Part shown: positions 8,485-15,047 of the stretch, piece after piece | Position numbering within the stretch: position 1 is the stretch's first letter | How the letters are laid out: every line of letters begins with the position of its first letter | Origin: Phenylobacterium sp. | GTDB lineage: Bacteria > Pseudomonadota > Alphaproteobacteria > Caulobacterales > Caulobacteraceae | Direction: 5' to 3' | Assembly (NCBI GenBank): GCA_028291285.1 | Contig: JAQGIJ010000549.1 | Coordinates: 1 to 15,047, forward strand | DNA length: 15,047 nt | Made by a program: the position numbers and the translations under genes | The notes under the pieces: model-generated | The model's input: the letters and a program-made list of their open reading frames with translations, nothing else | Databases searched by the model: none | What the model was told of the DNA's origin: nothing

Positions 8485-8850
8485 CTAGGACGGATGGGCG
8501 GTCTTGTACGCCTTGACGGCCGCGTTGAACGCCGCGCCCACCTGCTCCTTGTCCTTCTGGTTGGCGGCGATGGCCGCGTCGGCCGCCTTCGGCACACCAC
8601 CGTCGAGCTTGGTCTTGGCCTTCTTGGCCGCATCGCGTTGCGCCGCCAGGTCGGCGATGACGCAGGACTGATAGGTGTCCGACGCGGTGATGAAGGCGCT
8701 GACGCCGTTCTTCGCCGCGACGAGCTGTTCCATGGTGGCGGTGGCGCCGTCCGTCGGCGCAGGCGGGGTCGGCCGCTCGCAGGCGGCCAACGCCAGGGCG
8801 GGCGCCGCGAGCGAGAGCGCGGCGGCGAGCGCCAGGGACGCGAACTTCAT
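8485..8850 (-). CDS. Small exported hypothetical protein (possible lipoprotein)
   Basis: This 121-residue protein has a clear export signal: MKF followed by an Ala/Leu core to about residue 22. The junction LALA-ACERP can be read as a signal peptidase I site or as a lipobox LAAC with Cys24 as the lipidated residue. The mature part starts Pro/Thr-rich (27-36), then has helices with a second Cys at 63 (TYQSCVIADL) and a Lys/Ala/Gln-rich helical C-terminal half (70-117). If Cys24 is not lipidated it could pair with Cys63 in the periplasm. No known domain is recognised. The start is firmly set by AAGGAGG eight bases before the ATG. The gene converges with the 76-residue gene across a hairpin and is divergent from the acyl-CoA synthetase gene, with 192 bases between starts in which I see no convincing promoter. 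Confidence 0.85.
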   Translation of the reverse strand: MKFASLALAAALSLAAPALALAACERPTPPAPTDGATATMEQLVAAKNGVSAFITASDTYQSCVIADLAAQRDAAKKAKTKLDGGVPKAADAAIAANQKDKEQVGAAFNAAVKAYKTAHPS

Positions 8851-9042
8851 AGGTCTTCCTCCTTTGTTGGCGGCACAGAAGCACAGACCTGGCCGCAGGG
8901 GGAAGTGCGGGATGCAGACCGGCGTTCTCGGCAGGGCGCCCTTGCGTGACGTCCGTGCGCGCCGAGCGCCTGCGCGCTCTCGCCAACCGTCGGTCGACTC
9001 GGTACGGAGGAAGTCAAAGTCTCAAGAACACGGGAGGCGACC

Positions 9043-10569
9043 ATGTCCTACCTAGCCGACCAGATCACCCAGGTGCTGGCGCTCGATCCCGCCCGCCCGG
9101 CGATCCTGTTCAAGGACGAGGTCTGGAGCTGGGGCGACATCGGCGGGCTGGCGCAGGGGCTGAAGGCGAAGCTGGACGCGCTCGGCCTGAAGGACGCCGA
9201 CTGCGTGGGCATCCTGCTGCGCACCCGGCCGCCGCAATACTCCGCCATCCTGGGCGTCATCATGGGCGAGCGGTGCGTGCTGACGCTGAACTCGCTGATG
9301 CCCGACGACAAGCTGGGCGACGACATCCTCGAGATGCGCCCCTCCGTGGTCGCGGGCGACGCCGACGACTGGGCGCGGCCCGGCGTGGTCGAGGCCGTGC
9401 GCAAGCTGGGCGCGGCCGGCATCCTGATCAGCAACGACCACGCGAACCCGGTCTCCATGGTTCCCGGCCTGGAGACGATCGGCGCCGGGCCTTTCATCGA
9501 GGCCAAGCCCGGCACGGCGGTTCTCATGCTGACCTCGGGCACGACCGGCAAACCCAAGCGCGCGCCGCTCGCCTACCGGCAGCTGGAGCTGAACATCAAG
9601 CGGGCCGCGCGGGCCGACAAGGCCTGGAAGGAGACCGACCCGCCCAAGCTGCATGACGACCGGAGCATGCTGTTCACGCCGCTGGTGCACATCAGCGGCA
9701 TGTACTTCGTGATCAGCAACGTGATCGGCGGGCGCACGGTCCGGCTGCTCGAAAGGTTCAACGTCGAGGAGTGGCGCAAGGCGATCGTGGAGATCCAGCC
9801 GAAGATGGCCGGCGGTCCGCCCACGGCGCTGAAGATGATCCTGGAAGCCAATGTGCCGAAGGAGGACCTCTCCAGCCTGGTGGCGCTCACCAGCGGCACC
9901 GCCGGAATCTCGCCGGACATCGTCGACGAGTTCGTGCGCCGCTACGGCCTGCCGGTGCTGGCGACCTATGGGGCGACGGAGTTCGCCGGCGCGGTGGCCG
10001 GCTGGTCGCTGGCCAACTTCCACAAGTACTGGGCCACCAAGCGCGGCGCGGCCGGACGGATGCACCCGGGCGTCCAGGCCCGCACGGTCGATCCCGAGAC
10101 CGGCGAGCCGCAACCTCCCGGCAAACCCGGCGTGCTGGAGCTGAAGAGCGAGGTGATCGGCGGCGGTGCGGACTGGGTGCGCACCAGCGACCTGGCGATC
10201 GTCGACGAGGACCACTTCCTGTTCATCCTCGGCCGCAACGACAACGCCATCATCCGCGGCGGCTTCAAGGTGATGCCCGACCAGGTGGTGAAGGCCCTCG
10301 AGGCGCATCCGGCGATCAAGGAAGCCAGCGTGGTGGGCCTGCCCGACCCGCGCCTGGGCGCCGTGCCCGTCGCGGCCTATGTGCTGGAGGAGGGCGCCGA
10401 GAACCCCGGCGAGGCGGAGCTCTCGACCTTCCTGCGCGAGACGCTGATGCCCTACCAGGTGCCGGTGAAGTTCCGCGCGGTGCCCGAGCTGCCGCGCACG
10501 CCCTCGCTGAAGGTGGCCATGCCGGCGGTGCGCGCGCTCTTCGAGGCCGAGGCCCAGCCGCAGAGCTAA
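9043..10569 (+). CDS. AMP-binding acyl-CoA synthetase (ANL superfamily)
   Basis: This 508-residue adenylate-forming ligase activates a carboxylic acid to the acyl-adenylate and then, most likely, to its CoA thioester. Core motifs are canonical: ATP loop LTSGTTGKPKR at 163-173, A5 TYGATE at 308-313, A7 RTSDLAIVDED with Asp383 at 380-390, hinge GRNDNAIIRGG with Arg398 at 397-407, and the C-terminal catalytic lysine probably Lys490 in RTPSLKVAMP. The lid domain is about 400-500. The acid substrate cannot be read from sequence. It resembles fatty or aromatic acyl-CoA synthetases rather than acetyl-CoA synthetase, being shorter. Start at ATG 9043 with GGGAGG six bases upstream. It stands alone on the plus strand, converges with the VOC gene (16 bases between stops) and is divergent from the small exported protein gene. 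No membrane segment is seen. Confidence 0.93.
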   Translation: MSYLADQITQVLALDPARPAILFKDEVWSWGDIGGLAQGLKAKLDALGLKDADCVGILLRTRPPQYSAILGVIMGERCVLTLNSLMPDDKLGDDILEMRPSVVAGDADDWARPGVVEAVRKLGAAGILISNDHANPVSMVPGLETIGAGPFIEAKPGTAVLMLTSGTTGKPKRAPLAYRQLELNIKRAARADKAWKETDPPKLHDDRSMLFTPLVHISGMYFVISNVIGGRTVRLLERFNVEEWRKAIVEIQPKMAGGPPTALKMILEANVPKEDLSSLVALTSGTAGISPDIVDEFVRRYGLPVLATYGATEFAGAVAGWSLANFHKYWATKRGAAGRMHPGVQARTVDPETGEPQPPGKPGVLELKSEVIGGGADWVRTSDLAIVDEDHFLFILGRNDNAIIRGGFKVMPDQVVKALEAHPAIKEASVVGLPDPRLGAVPVAAYVLEEGAENPGEAELSTFLRETLMPYQVPVKFRAVPELPRTPSLKVAMPAVRALFEAEAQPQS

Positions 10570-10585
10570 GCAGAGCTGGGCCGGC

Positions 10586-11533
10586 CTAGTCGGCCAGGCC
10601 GTCCGGCACGATCTCGATCGGAGCGCTGAGCTCCGGCGAGAGGCTGGGGATCAGCGCCTCCGGCTCGAAGGCGCCGGCGGGCAGCCGCCGAACCGCCACG
10701 CCGCGGGCTTCGAGGTCGGCGAAGGTGGCCTCGAGATCATAGGCGGCGATGGTGATCGCCCAGGGCCCCTCCCCCTGGTCGGTGAGGGTGCGGCCAGCGA
10801 GCGAGTCCGGATCGGTGGGCTGGACCAGCCTCAGCGCCGCGCCGTGCGCGTGGTTGGCCGCCATGGTGGCGAAGCGGTAGCCGCGGGAGGGCTCGTCGCG
10901 GACCGGGCGCGCCGGCGTCCAGCCGAAGACGTCCTCCAGCTTGCGCAGCTTCGCGTCGAGGTCGGCGACCAGGAAGGCGCGCCGGCGGATGCGCCGGAAC
11001 CCCGTCGCCCCAGGCCGCGGCTCGTCGTGCGGCCGTTCGAACAGCTTGGGTCCGAAAGCCGAGGAGTTCGACGGGATGAACTCGAAGACGAAGCCGCCGT
11101 CGGCGTCAGGATCGTAGTCGCCGAGATCGCCCGGCGGCGAGCCCATCCACAGCCGGTCGAAGGGCACCTGCTCGGTCTTGGGCTGGAACCAGTGGCGCAC
11201 GCCCTGACGGCGCACGCGCTCGGCGAGCGCCTCGATGGCCGGGGTGGCCACCACCGTGGCGTGGGTCCGGATCCGGCGCGGCGCCTGGCGCCGATAGACC
11301 GCAGGACCGTCGCCGACGGTTCCGATAGGAGCGATGAGCTCCAAGCGGGTGGGCGCGGCGGCGAAGGCCTTGTTGACCAGGGCGAAGACCACGTCCCAGC
11401 CGTTCTCGTGGTAGCGCACGTGGGCGGCGGGACCGGGCTGCGGGAGCCCGAGCCTCGCCACCAGCTCGACGGTGGCCGCCTGGGCGTCCGGCACGCACAG
11501 GTCGGCGGAGAACAGGAAATCGCAGATCGACAT
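10586..11533 (-). CDS. VOC (glyoxalase/dioxygenase fold) superfamily protein
   Basis: This 315-residue protein appears to contain two vicinal-oxygen-chelate modules. The first begins SICDFLFSADLCVPDAQAATVE near residue 2 and continues with HVRYHENGWDVVFALV and RLELIAP. The second begins RRAFLVADLDAKLRKLEDVFGW near residue 185, with RFATMAANHAHGAALRLVQP further on. Such pairs form one metal site in glyoxalases, extradiol dioxygenases and hydroxyphenylpyruvate-type enzymes, but I cannot assign metal ligands or a substrate confidently. The reading frame extends upstream, but the ATG at 11533 is preferred because the strong GGGGAGGG site lies just before it and the upstream extension is Arg/Pro-rich. 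It is the third gene of a minus-strand set after the acyl-CoA synthetase-like and GH43 genes, 52 bases after the GH43 stop, and is probably co-transcribed. Confidence 0.82.
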   Translation of the reverse strand: MSICDFLFSADLCVPDAQAATVELVARLGLPQPGPAAHVRYHENGWDVVFALVNKAFAAAPTRLELIAPIGTVGDGPAVYRRQAPRRIRTHATVVATPAIEALAERVRRQGVRHWFQPKTEQVPFDRLWMGSPPGDLGDYDPDADGGFVFEFIPSNSSAFGPKLFERPHDEPRPGATGFRRIRRRAFLVADLDAKLRKLEDVFGWTPARPVRDEPSRGYRFATMAANHAHGAALRLVQPTDPDSLAGRTLTDQGEGPWAITIAAYDLEATFADLEARGVAVRRLPAGAFEPEALIPSLSPELSAPIEIVPDGLAD

Positions 11534-11546
11534 GGCGGCCCTCCCC

Positions 11547-11579
11547 GGCCTTTTGCGGGATCGTACGGGCGTAAAGGCC
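11547..11579 (-). other. Hairpin between GH43 stop and VOC start
   Basis: GGCCTTT at 11547-11553 pairs with AAAGGCC at 11573-11579 (7-bp stem, 19-base loop with further partial pairing), ending right at the Shine-Dalgarno of the VOC gene. It could tune VOC expression relative to GH43 or be chance. Confidence 0.3.
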
Positions 11580-11585
11580 CGGCGG

Positions 11586-12998
11586 CTAGCGGGCAGCTTC
11601 GGCGAGGTCCAGGGCGACGACCCCGTTCTCGAAGGTGAGCGGGGCGGCAAGGAGGGCGCGGAAGGCCTTGTAGCCGGCCTCGCCTGGGCGGAAGGCGTGC
11701 AGGAAGATGTGGCGGCGGCCGTCCGGCCCGACGGCGACCGAGGGGTGCCCCGGTCCCCACCAGTCCGGCGTGGAGCTCAGGAACACGTCCGAGGACTTGC
11801 GGTAGGGCCCCTGGGGCGCATCGGCGACCGCAGCGCCGATGCCGTAGTGGGCGGTGGAGAAGTCATTGCCGGCATAGAGCAGGAAATAGCGGCCGGCGTG
11901 CTCGCTGATCCAGACGCCTTCGATGAGGTGGCCCTCCCAGGGCAGGTCGTTCTGCAGGATGACGAAGGGCTCGCCGATCAGCTGGCGGGCGTCGGGCGTG
12001 AGCCGCCGGGCGTAGATGCGGGTGCGAAGCGCGCCCAGCGCCTCGTCGATGAGGCCGCGCTCGGCGGGAGCGGCTGTGGCGCACAGCGCGGCCAGCCGGG
12101 CCTCGAAGCCCGAAAGGTCGTCGGCCGCGGCCTCGATCAGCAGCTGCAGGGCGAAGAACTGCACCATCGGCTCCTGGTCGGCGATCCAGGGCCAGAGCGT
12201 CAGGGTGAAGGCCGCGGTGCGGCGATCCGGCTCGGTCTGGAACACCTGGCTCACGAGCTCGGCACGGCGATGCAGCAGCTGGGCGAGCCGCCGCGGCCAG
12301 ACGCCGTTGTCGTCCTTCTTCCAGATCAGCCACGGCGCGCCCTGCGCGTCGACGAGGATGTGCGGATCAATCACCCCGCCGGTGACGAGGGGCGCCGGGT
12401 CGGCGACGAACGGGCCGTCCGGCGAGGCGCCGCGGGCCAGGCCCACAGCCAGCGAACCGTCGTGCTGGCGGGCGCTGAAGCAGACCAGCCACTCCTCGCC
12501 CACCCGGTGCAGCTCCGGCGCCCAGAAGTCTGCGAGCCCGGGCCCGGTGAGCGTCCAGGCCGGCGCGGCGCCCTCCGGGAAGACGAACCCCGCGAGACGC
12601 CAGCTCGCGAGGTCGGGCGAGGCGAGGATCGGGAAGGCGTCCGGCGCGTCGTTGGAGGTGACGAGCAGGCGGTTGTCGCCGGCGGCGAGCCGGACCACGC
12701 AGGGGTCGCCATAGCCGTAGAGGATCCTCGGCGAGACCGGTTCGGTGAGGATGGGCTTCAGCGGCGGGCCGTGGCCGGCCGGCGGCGCCTGGCGCGCGTG
12801 CGGCGCGCGCAGCCCGAAGTCCCGCGACAGCGCCTCGAAGAGATCCAGGAAGGCCGGCTGGTCGAGCGCCGGCAGCGGGTAGGCCCGCGCGGGCCGGCCG
12901 GGCTCCTCGACGCTCAGCCTGAGCGGCGGCCCCGGATCGAGCCGGAGGCGAAAGGCGGCGGGCGCGCCGGGCGGCGCCTGCAGGTCGAGTGACGGCAT
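11586..12998 (-). CDS. GH43-type glycoside hydrolase with a large helical insertion
   Basis: This 470-residue protein has the repeats of a five-bladed propeller glycosidase of family 43 or a close relative. Candidate catalytic residues are Asp98 (YGYGDPCVV, general base), Asp211 (VIDPHILVD, pKa modulator) and Glu360 (LIEGVWISE, general acid). Further blade motifs are DFWAPELHRVGEEWLVCFSA at 157-176, YFLLYAGNDF at 371-380 and GPGHPSVAVGPDG at 415-427. About 80 residues precede the propeller and match nothing I know. Residues about 232-325 are helical and interrupt the point where normal relatives run from the WK-DGN strand straight into TRIYARRL. There is no signal peptide, so it acts in the cytoplasm, probably on short oligosaccharides or glycosides. 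ATG 12998 lacks a strong Shine-Dalgarno and lies 25 bases after the upstream ligase gene. The longer open frame upstream overlaps that gene and is not used. Confidence 0.85.
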   Translation of the reverse strand: MPSLDLQAPPGAPAAFRLRLDPGPPLRLSVEEPGRPARAYPLPALDQPAFLDLFEALSRDFGLRAPHARQAPPAGHGPPLKPILTEPVSPRILYGYGDPCVVRLAAGDNRLLVTSNDAPDAFPILASPDLASWRLAGFVFPEGAAPAWTLTGPGLADFWAPELHRVGEEWLVCFSARQHDGSLAVGLARGASPDGPFVADPAPLVTGGVIDPHILVDAQGAPWLIWKKDDNGVWPRRLAQLLHRRAELVSQVFQTEPDRRTAAFTLTLWPWIADQEPMVQFFALQLLIEAAADDLSGFEARLAALCATAAPAERGLIDEALGALRTRIYARRLTPDARQLIGEPFVILQNDLPWEGHLIEGVWISEHAGRYFLLYAGNDFSTAHYGIGAAVADAPQGPYRKSSDVFLSSTPDWWGPGHPSVAVGPDGRRHIFLHAFRPGEAGYKAFRALLAAPLTFENGVVALDLAEAAR

Positions 12999-13023
12999 GC
13001 CGGCCAAACGCGCAGCCGCGCGT

Positions 13024-14763
13024 TCAGGACGCCAGCGCCGGGGCCTCGGCGGCGAGCCTGGCCGCCAGGATCGGCGCCAGCTCCGACTTGCGGATCTTGC
13101 CCGAGCCGGTGACTGGGAACTCCTCCGCCGCCAAGGCGAAGATGCGCTTGGGCACCTTGAACGAGGAGAGCTGCTCGCGCAGCGCCTGGCGGATCGCCGC
13201 CTCGTCGAAGGTCTCCCCGGCGCGCAGCTGGACCGCGGCGGCGAGCAGGGGCGCGCCGGCAGGGCTCGTGACCGGCACAACCGCCGAGCGCTCCACCGTG
13301 GGCAGCTGGTTGAGGCAGAGCTCGACCTCGAGCGGCGCGACGTTGGCGCCGCTGATCTTGATCATCTCGCCCATGCGGTTGGAAAAGAGGATGTCCCCGT
13401 CCTCGTCGCGCGCGGCGAGGTCGCCGGTGCGGTAGAAGCCGTCGGCGGTGAAGGTCTCCTCCCGCTCCATCTTGTAGAGCCCCTGCATCAGCGAGTAGCC
13501 GCCGGCCCAGATCTCGCCCACCTCGCCCACGGGCACGTCACGACCGGTCTCCGGATCGACGTAGCGCAGGATGACGCCGGGCATGGGCCGGCCGCAGCGG
13601 TTGGCCTTGCCGGGCGCCAGCAGCTGGCCCCTGGGCAGGCTGGTGTGCGCGCTGATCGTCTCGGTCATGCCGTACGAGCGCGCGATCAGCTCCTCCCGCA
13701 GGTGTTCGGCCACCGGCGTGCGCGCCGCCCGCCGCGCGTTCAGGAAATGCGCCCCGGCCGCATCCCGCTGGCCGATCGCCGAGATGTCGTTGCTGAGGCG
13801 GAAGATGTCGTAGCCCTTGTCCTTCAAGACCGGGGCGGCGCGCAGGCGCTTGAACAGGGCGTCATCGCCGCAGACGGCGGTCGCCCCTTCGGTCTCGATC
13901 ATCTGCAGCGCGAACTCGGGCGTGACGACCTCGGCGGGCGTCAGCATGCAGCAGCCCTGGTGGACGCTGTGGAACAGGACCGCGGCGAGGCCCGCGATCC
14001 AGAAGAAAGGCCGGTTGCAGATGAACCGCTCGCCGGGCTCGATCCCCCAGTAGTCGTGCGCCTTCTGCCAGCTGTGGCGGATCACCGGGCCATGGCTGTG
14101 AACCACGCCTTTCGGATGCGCCATCGAGCCGGAGGTGTGGATCATACAGAGCAGGTCGGCGGGGACGACGTTGCTCTCCACGGCCGCCAGAAAGGCGTCG
14201 TCGATCTCCGTCCGGGCGTCGGCAGCGGCGTGCAGCGTCGCCAGCGCCGGCTCGGCCCAGTCGCGATCGCCGGCGCCGTAGACCAGGATCGCGCGCAGAT
14301 AGGGCGCCTCCGGCAGCGCCAGGGCGCCGGCTGTCTGGCCAACGAGCGTGGGGAAGGCGGTCTCCAGGCGGGCCAAGTAGTCGTGGCCCAGGAAGCGGTC
14401 GCCGATCAGCAGCAGCTGGATGTCGGCGTGGTTCAGGACCCAGCGCAGCTCGGGCGCCTGGTAGAGGGTGCTGAGCGGACAGGCGATCGCCCCGATCCGC
14501 GCCGCCGCCATAAAGGCCACGGTGAAGTCGGGCGTGTTGTGCATCAGGATGCCGATGCGCGCGCCCTTGCCGATCCCGCGCGCCAGCAGTCCCTTGGCCA
14601 GCCGCGCCGAGCGACGCTCGAGCCCAGCGAAGGTGAGCCGGTCTTCGCCGCAGACGTGAAGCTCGCGCTCGCCATAGGCCTGGACCACGTGCCGGAGCAT
14701 CACCGGTATGGTCGGCGTGTACGGTGGGAAGTTGGGCTGGCGCTCGGCCTCGGCGGCGACCAT
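13024..14763 (-). CDS. AMP-binding acyl-CoA synthetase-like protein with atypical ATP loop
   Basis: This 579-residue ANL-superfamily ligase has most functional motifs intact: A5 SYGMTET at 363-369, A7 YRTGDLAARDEDG with Asp448, hinge SNRMGEMIKISG with Arg463, and the C-terminal catalytic lysine Lys556 in PVTGSGKIRKSE. The ATP loop reads HTSGSMAHPKG at 209-219, where relatives normally have TSGTTGxPKG, so the second Thr and the central Gly are replaced by Met and Ala. Activity is likely, since the lysine and Ser/Thr remain, but altered. The substrate is unknown; the general look is of medium-chain or cyclic/aromatic acid CoA ligases. I prefer ATG 14763 (GAGG about nine bases upstream) over a GTG five codons earlier whose ribosome site would be too close. 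First gene of a probable operon with GH43 and VOC genes. Cytoplasmic. Confidence 0.88.
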   Translation of the reverse strand: MVAAEAERQPNFPPYTPTIPVMLRHVVQAYGERELHVCGEDRLTFAGLERRSARLAKGLLARGIGKGARIGILMHNTPDFTVAFMAAARIGAIACPLSTLYQAPELRWVLNHADIQLLLIGDRFLGHDYLARLETAFPTLVGQTAGALALPEAPYLRAILVYGAGDRDWAEPALATLHAAADARTEIDDAFLAAVESNVVPADLLCMIHTSGSMAHPKGVVHSHGPVIRHSWQKAHDYWGIEPGERFICNRPFFWIAGLAAVLFHSVHQGCCMLTPAEVVTPEFALQMIETEGATAVCGDDALFKRLRAAPVLKDKGYDIFRLSNDISAIGQRDAAGAHFLNARRAARTPVAEHLREELIARSYGMTETISAHTSLPRGQLLAPGKANRCGRPMPGVILRYVDPETGRDVPVGEVGEIWAGGYSLMQGLYKMEREETFTADGFYRTGDLAARDEDGDILFSNRMGEMIKISGANVAPLEVELCLNQLPTVERSAVVPVTSPAGAPLLAAAVQLRAGETFDEAAIRQALREQLSSFKVPKRIFALAAEEFPVTGSGKIRKSELAPILAARLAAEAPALAS

Positions 14764-14900
14764 CGGGCGGGACCTCACTCCTCAACGCGCGGAACGGCCC
14801 CATGTCTTTAGGCTGTCAGGGCGGAGATGGGAAAGGGCCGGGTGAAGCGGGGGCGCGCCCCTCCCTCTACGCACGCCCGGCGATGAGCGGCAGCTGGCGG

Positions 14901-14923
14901 GTTTCCGCGTTGCAGCGCGAAAC
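14901..14923. repeat. Imperfect inverted repeat in the divergent intergenic region
   Basis: GTTTCCGCG at 14901-14909 is nearly complementary to CGCGAAAC at 14916-14923 (one bulged base). It lies between the divergent ligase gene and the exported-protein gene, where an operator could sit. I see no convincing promoter boxes in the 225 bases between the two starts. Confidence 0.3.
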
Positions 14924-14988
14924 AAACGGCTGAGCTGCGGGTTCTACACTTTGCCGTGAGAACCGGCGTTACATCAGGGAGACGCAAG

Positions 14989-15047
14989 ATGAAGACGATC
15001 ATGATGGCCGCGGGCGCGGCGGCCATGGTGCTGGCCGCCGGTGCGGC
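14989..15047 (+). CDS. N-terminus of an exported protein (cut by window edge)
   Basis: Only the first 19 codons are present: MKTIMMAAGAAAMVLAAGA, the positively charged start and hydrophobic core of a signal peptide. AGGGAG lies seven bases before the ATG, so the start is well supported. The mature protein lies outside the window and its function cannot be stated. It is divergent from the acyl-CoA synthetase-like gene. Confidence 0.75.
   Translation, partial: MKTIMMAAGAAAMVLAAGA

Noticed and set aside
8851..9042. Promoters in the divergent region between the exported-protein gene and the acyl-CoA synthetase gene
   Set aside because: I looked for -35/-10 and GGAAC-type boxes on both strands and found nothing convincing.
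11534..11650. N-terminal extension of the VOC protein into the GH43 gene
   Set aside because: Low-complexity Arg/Ser/Pro sequence. ATG 11533 has a strong ribosome site and gives the expected fold start.
12999..13280. N-terminal extension of the GH43 protein into the ligase gene
   Set aside because: The extra 94 residues are an out-of-phase reading of the upstream ligase gene.

Overview
The window is very GC-rich, densely packed DNA from an alphaproteobacterium. A Caulobacteraceae member (Phenylobacterium or Caulobacter-like) fits best. The reasons are the methionine synthase split into two genes, the ArsR-methyltransferase fusion heading a metF-metH operon, and an ATCCCGG/ACCCATGAACACC-type intergenic palindrome. 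The genus is inferred from recall of gene order, not from a search. There are two partial and eleven complete protein genes, no RNA genes, no insertion sequence and no CRISPR array. No gene-free stretch exceeds 300 bases.

Region 1 (1-6318, minus strand) is a methionine/SAM-cycle operon read right to left. It runs from a SahR-like ArsR regulator with a methyltransferase-type sensor domain, to metF, to the homocysteine-binding half of methionine synthase (metH1), to the folate/cobalamin/reactivation half (metH2). A partial SDR oxidoreductase follows. sahR-metF and metF-metH1 both overlap by ATGA, so they are probably translationally coupled. The metH1-metH2 junction instead has a 171-base gap holding two inverted copies of a roughly 40-base palindromic unit. 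A perfect 16-bp palindrome lies between candidate -35 and -10 boxes just before sahR and is the probable SahR operator. The likely transcription start is at or next to the ATG, so the message may be leaderless.

Region 2 (6382-8850) holds a D-2-hydroxyacid dehydrogenase and a DJ-1/PfpI-family protein on the minus strand, with a possible EcfG-type stress promoter before the latter. A 76-residue hypothetical gene (plus) and a small exported or lipoprotein gene (minus) converge on a near-perfect hairpin.

Region 3 (9043-14988) has an acyl-CoA synthetase on the plus strand, converging with a minus-strand set of three genes read right to left: a second acyl-CoA synthetase-like enzyme with an atypical ATP-loop, a cytoplasmic GH43-type glycosidase with a helical insertion of about 95 residues inside its propeller, and a two-module VOC protein. 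The role of this set is not evident. At the right edge the first 19 codons of an exported protein begin on the plus strand.

The best candidates for something new are the operator/leaderless promoter of the sahR operon, the palindromic element sitting exactly where methionine synthase is split, and the interrupted GH43 propeller with its unusual neighbours.
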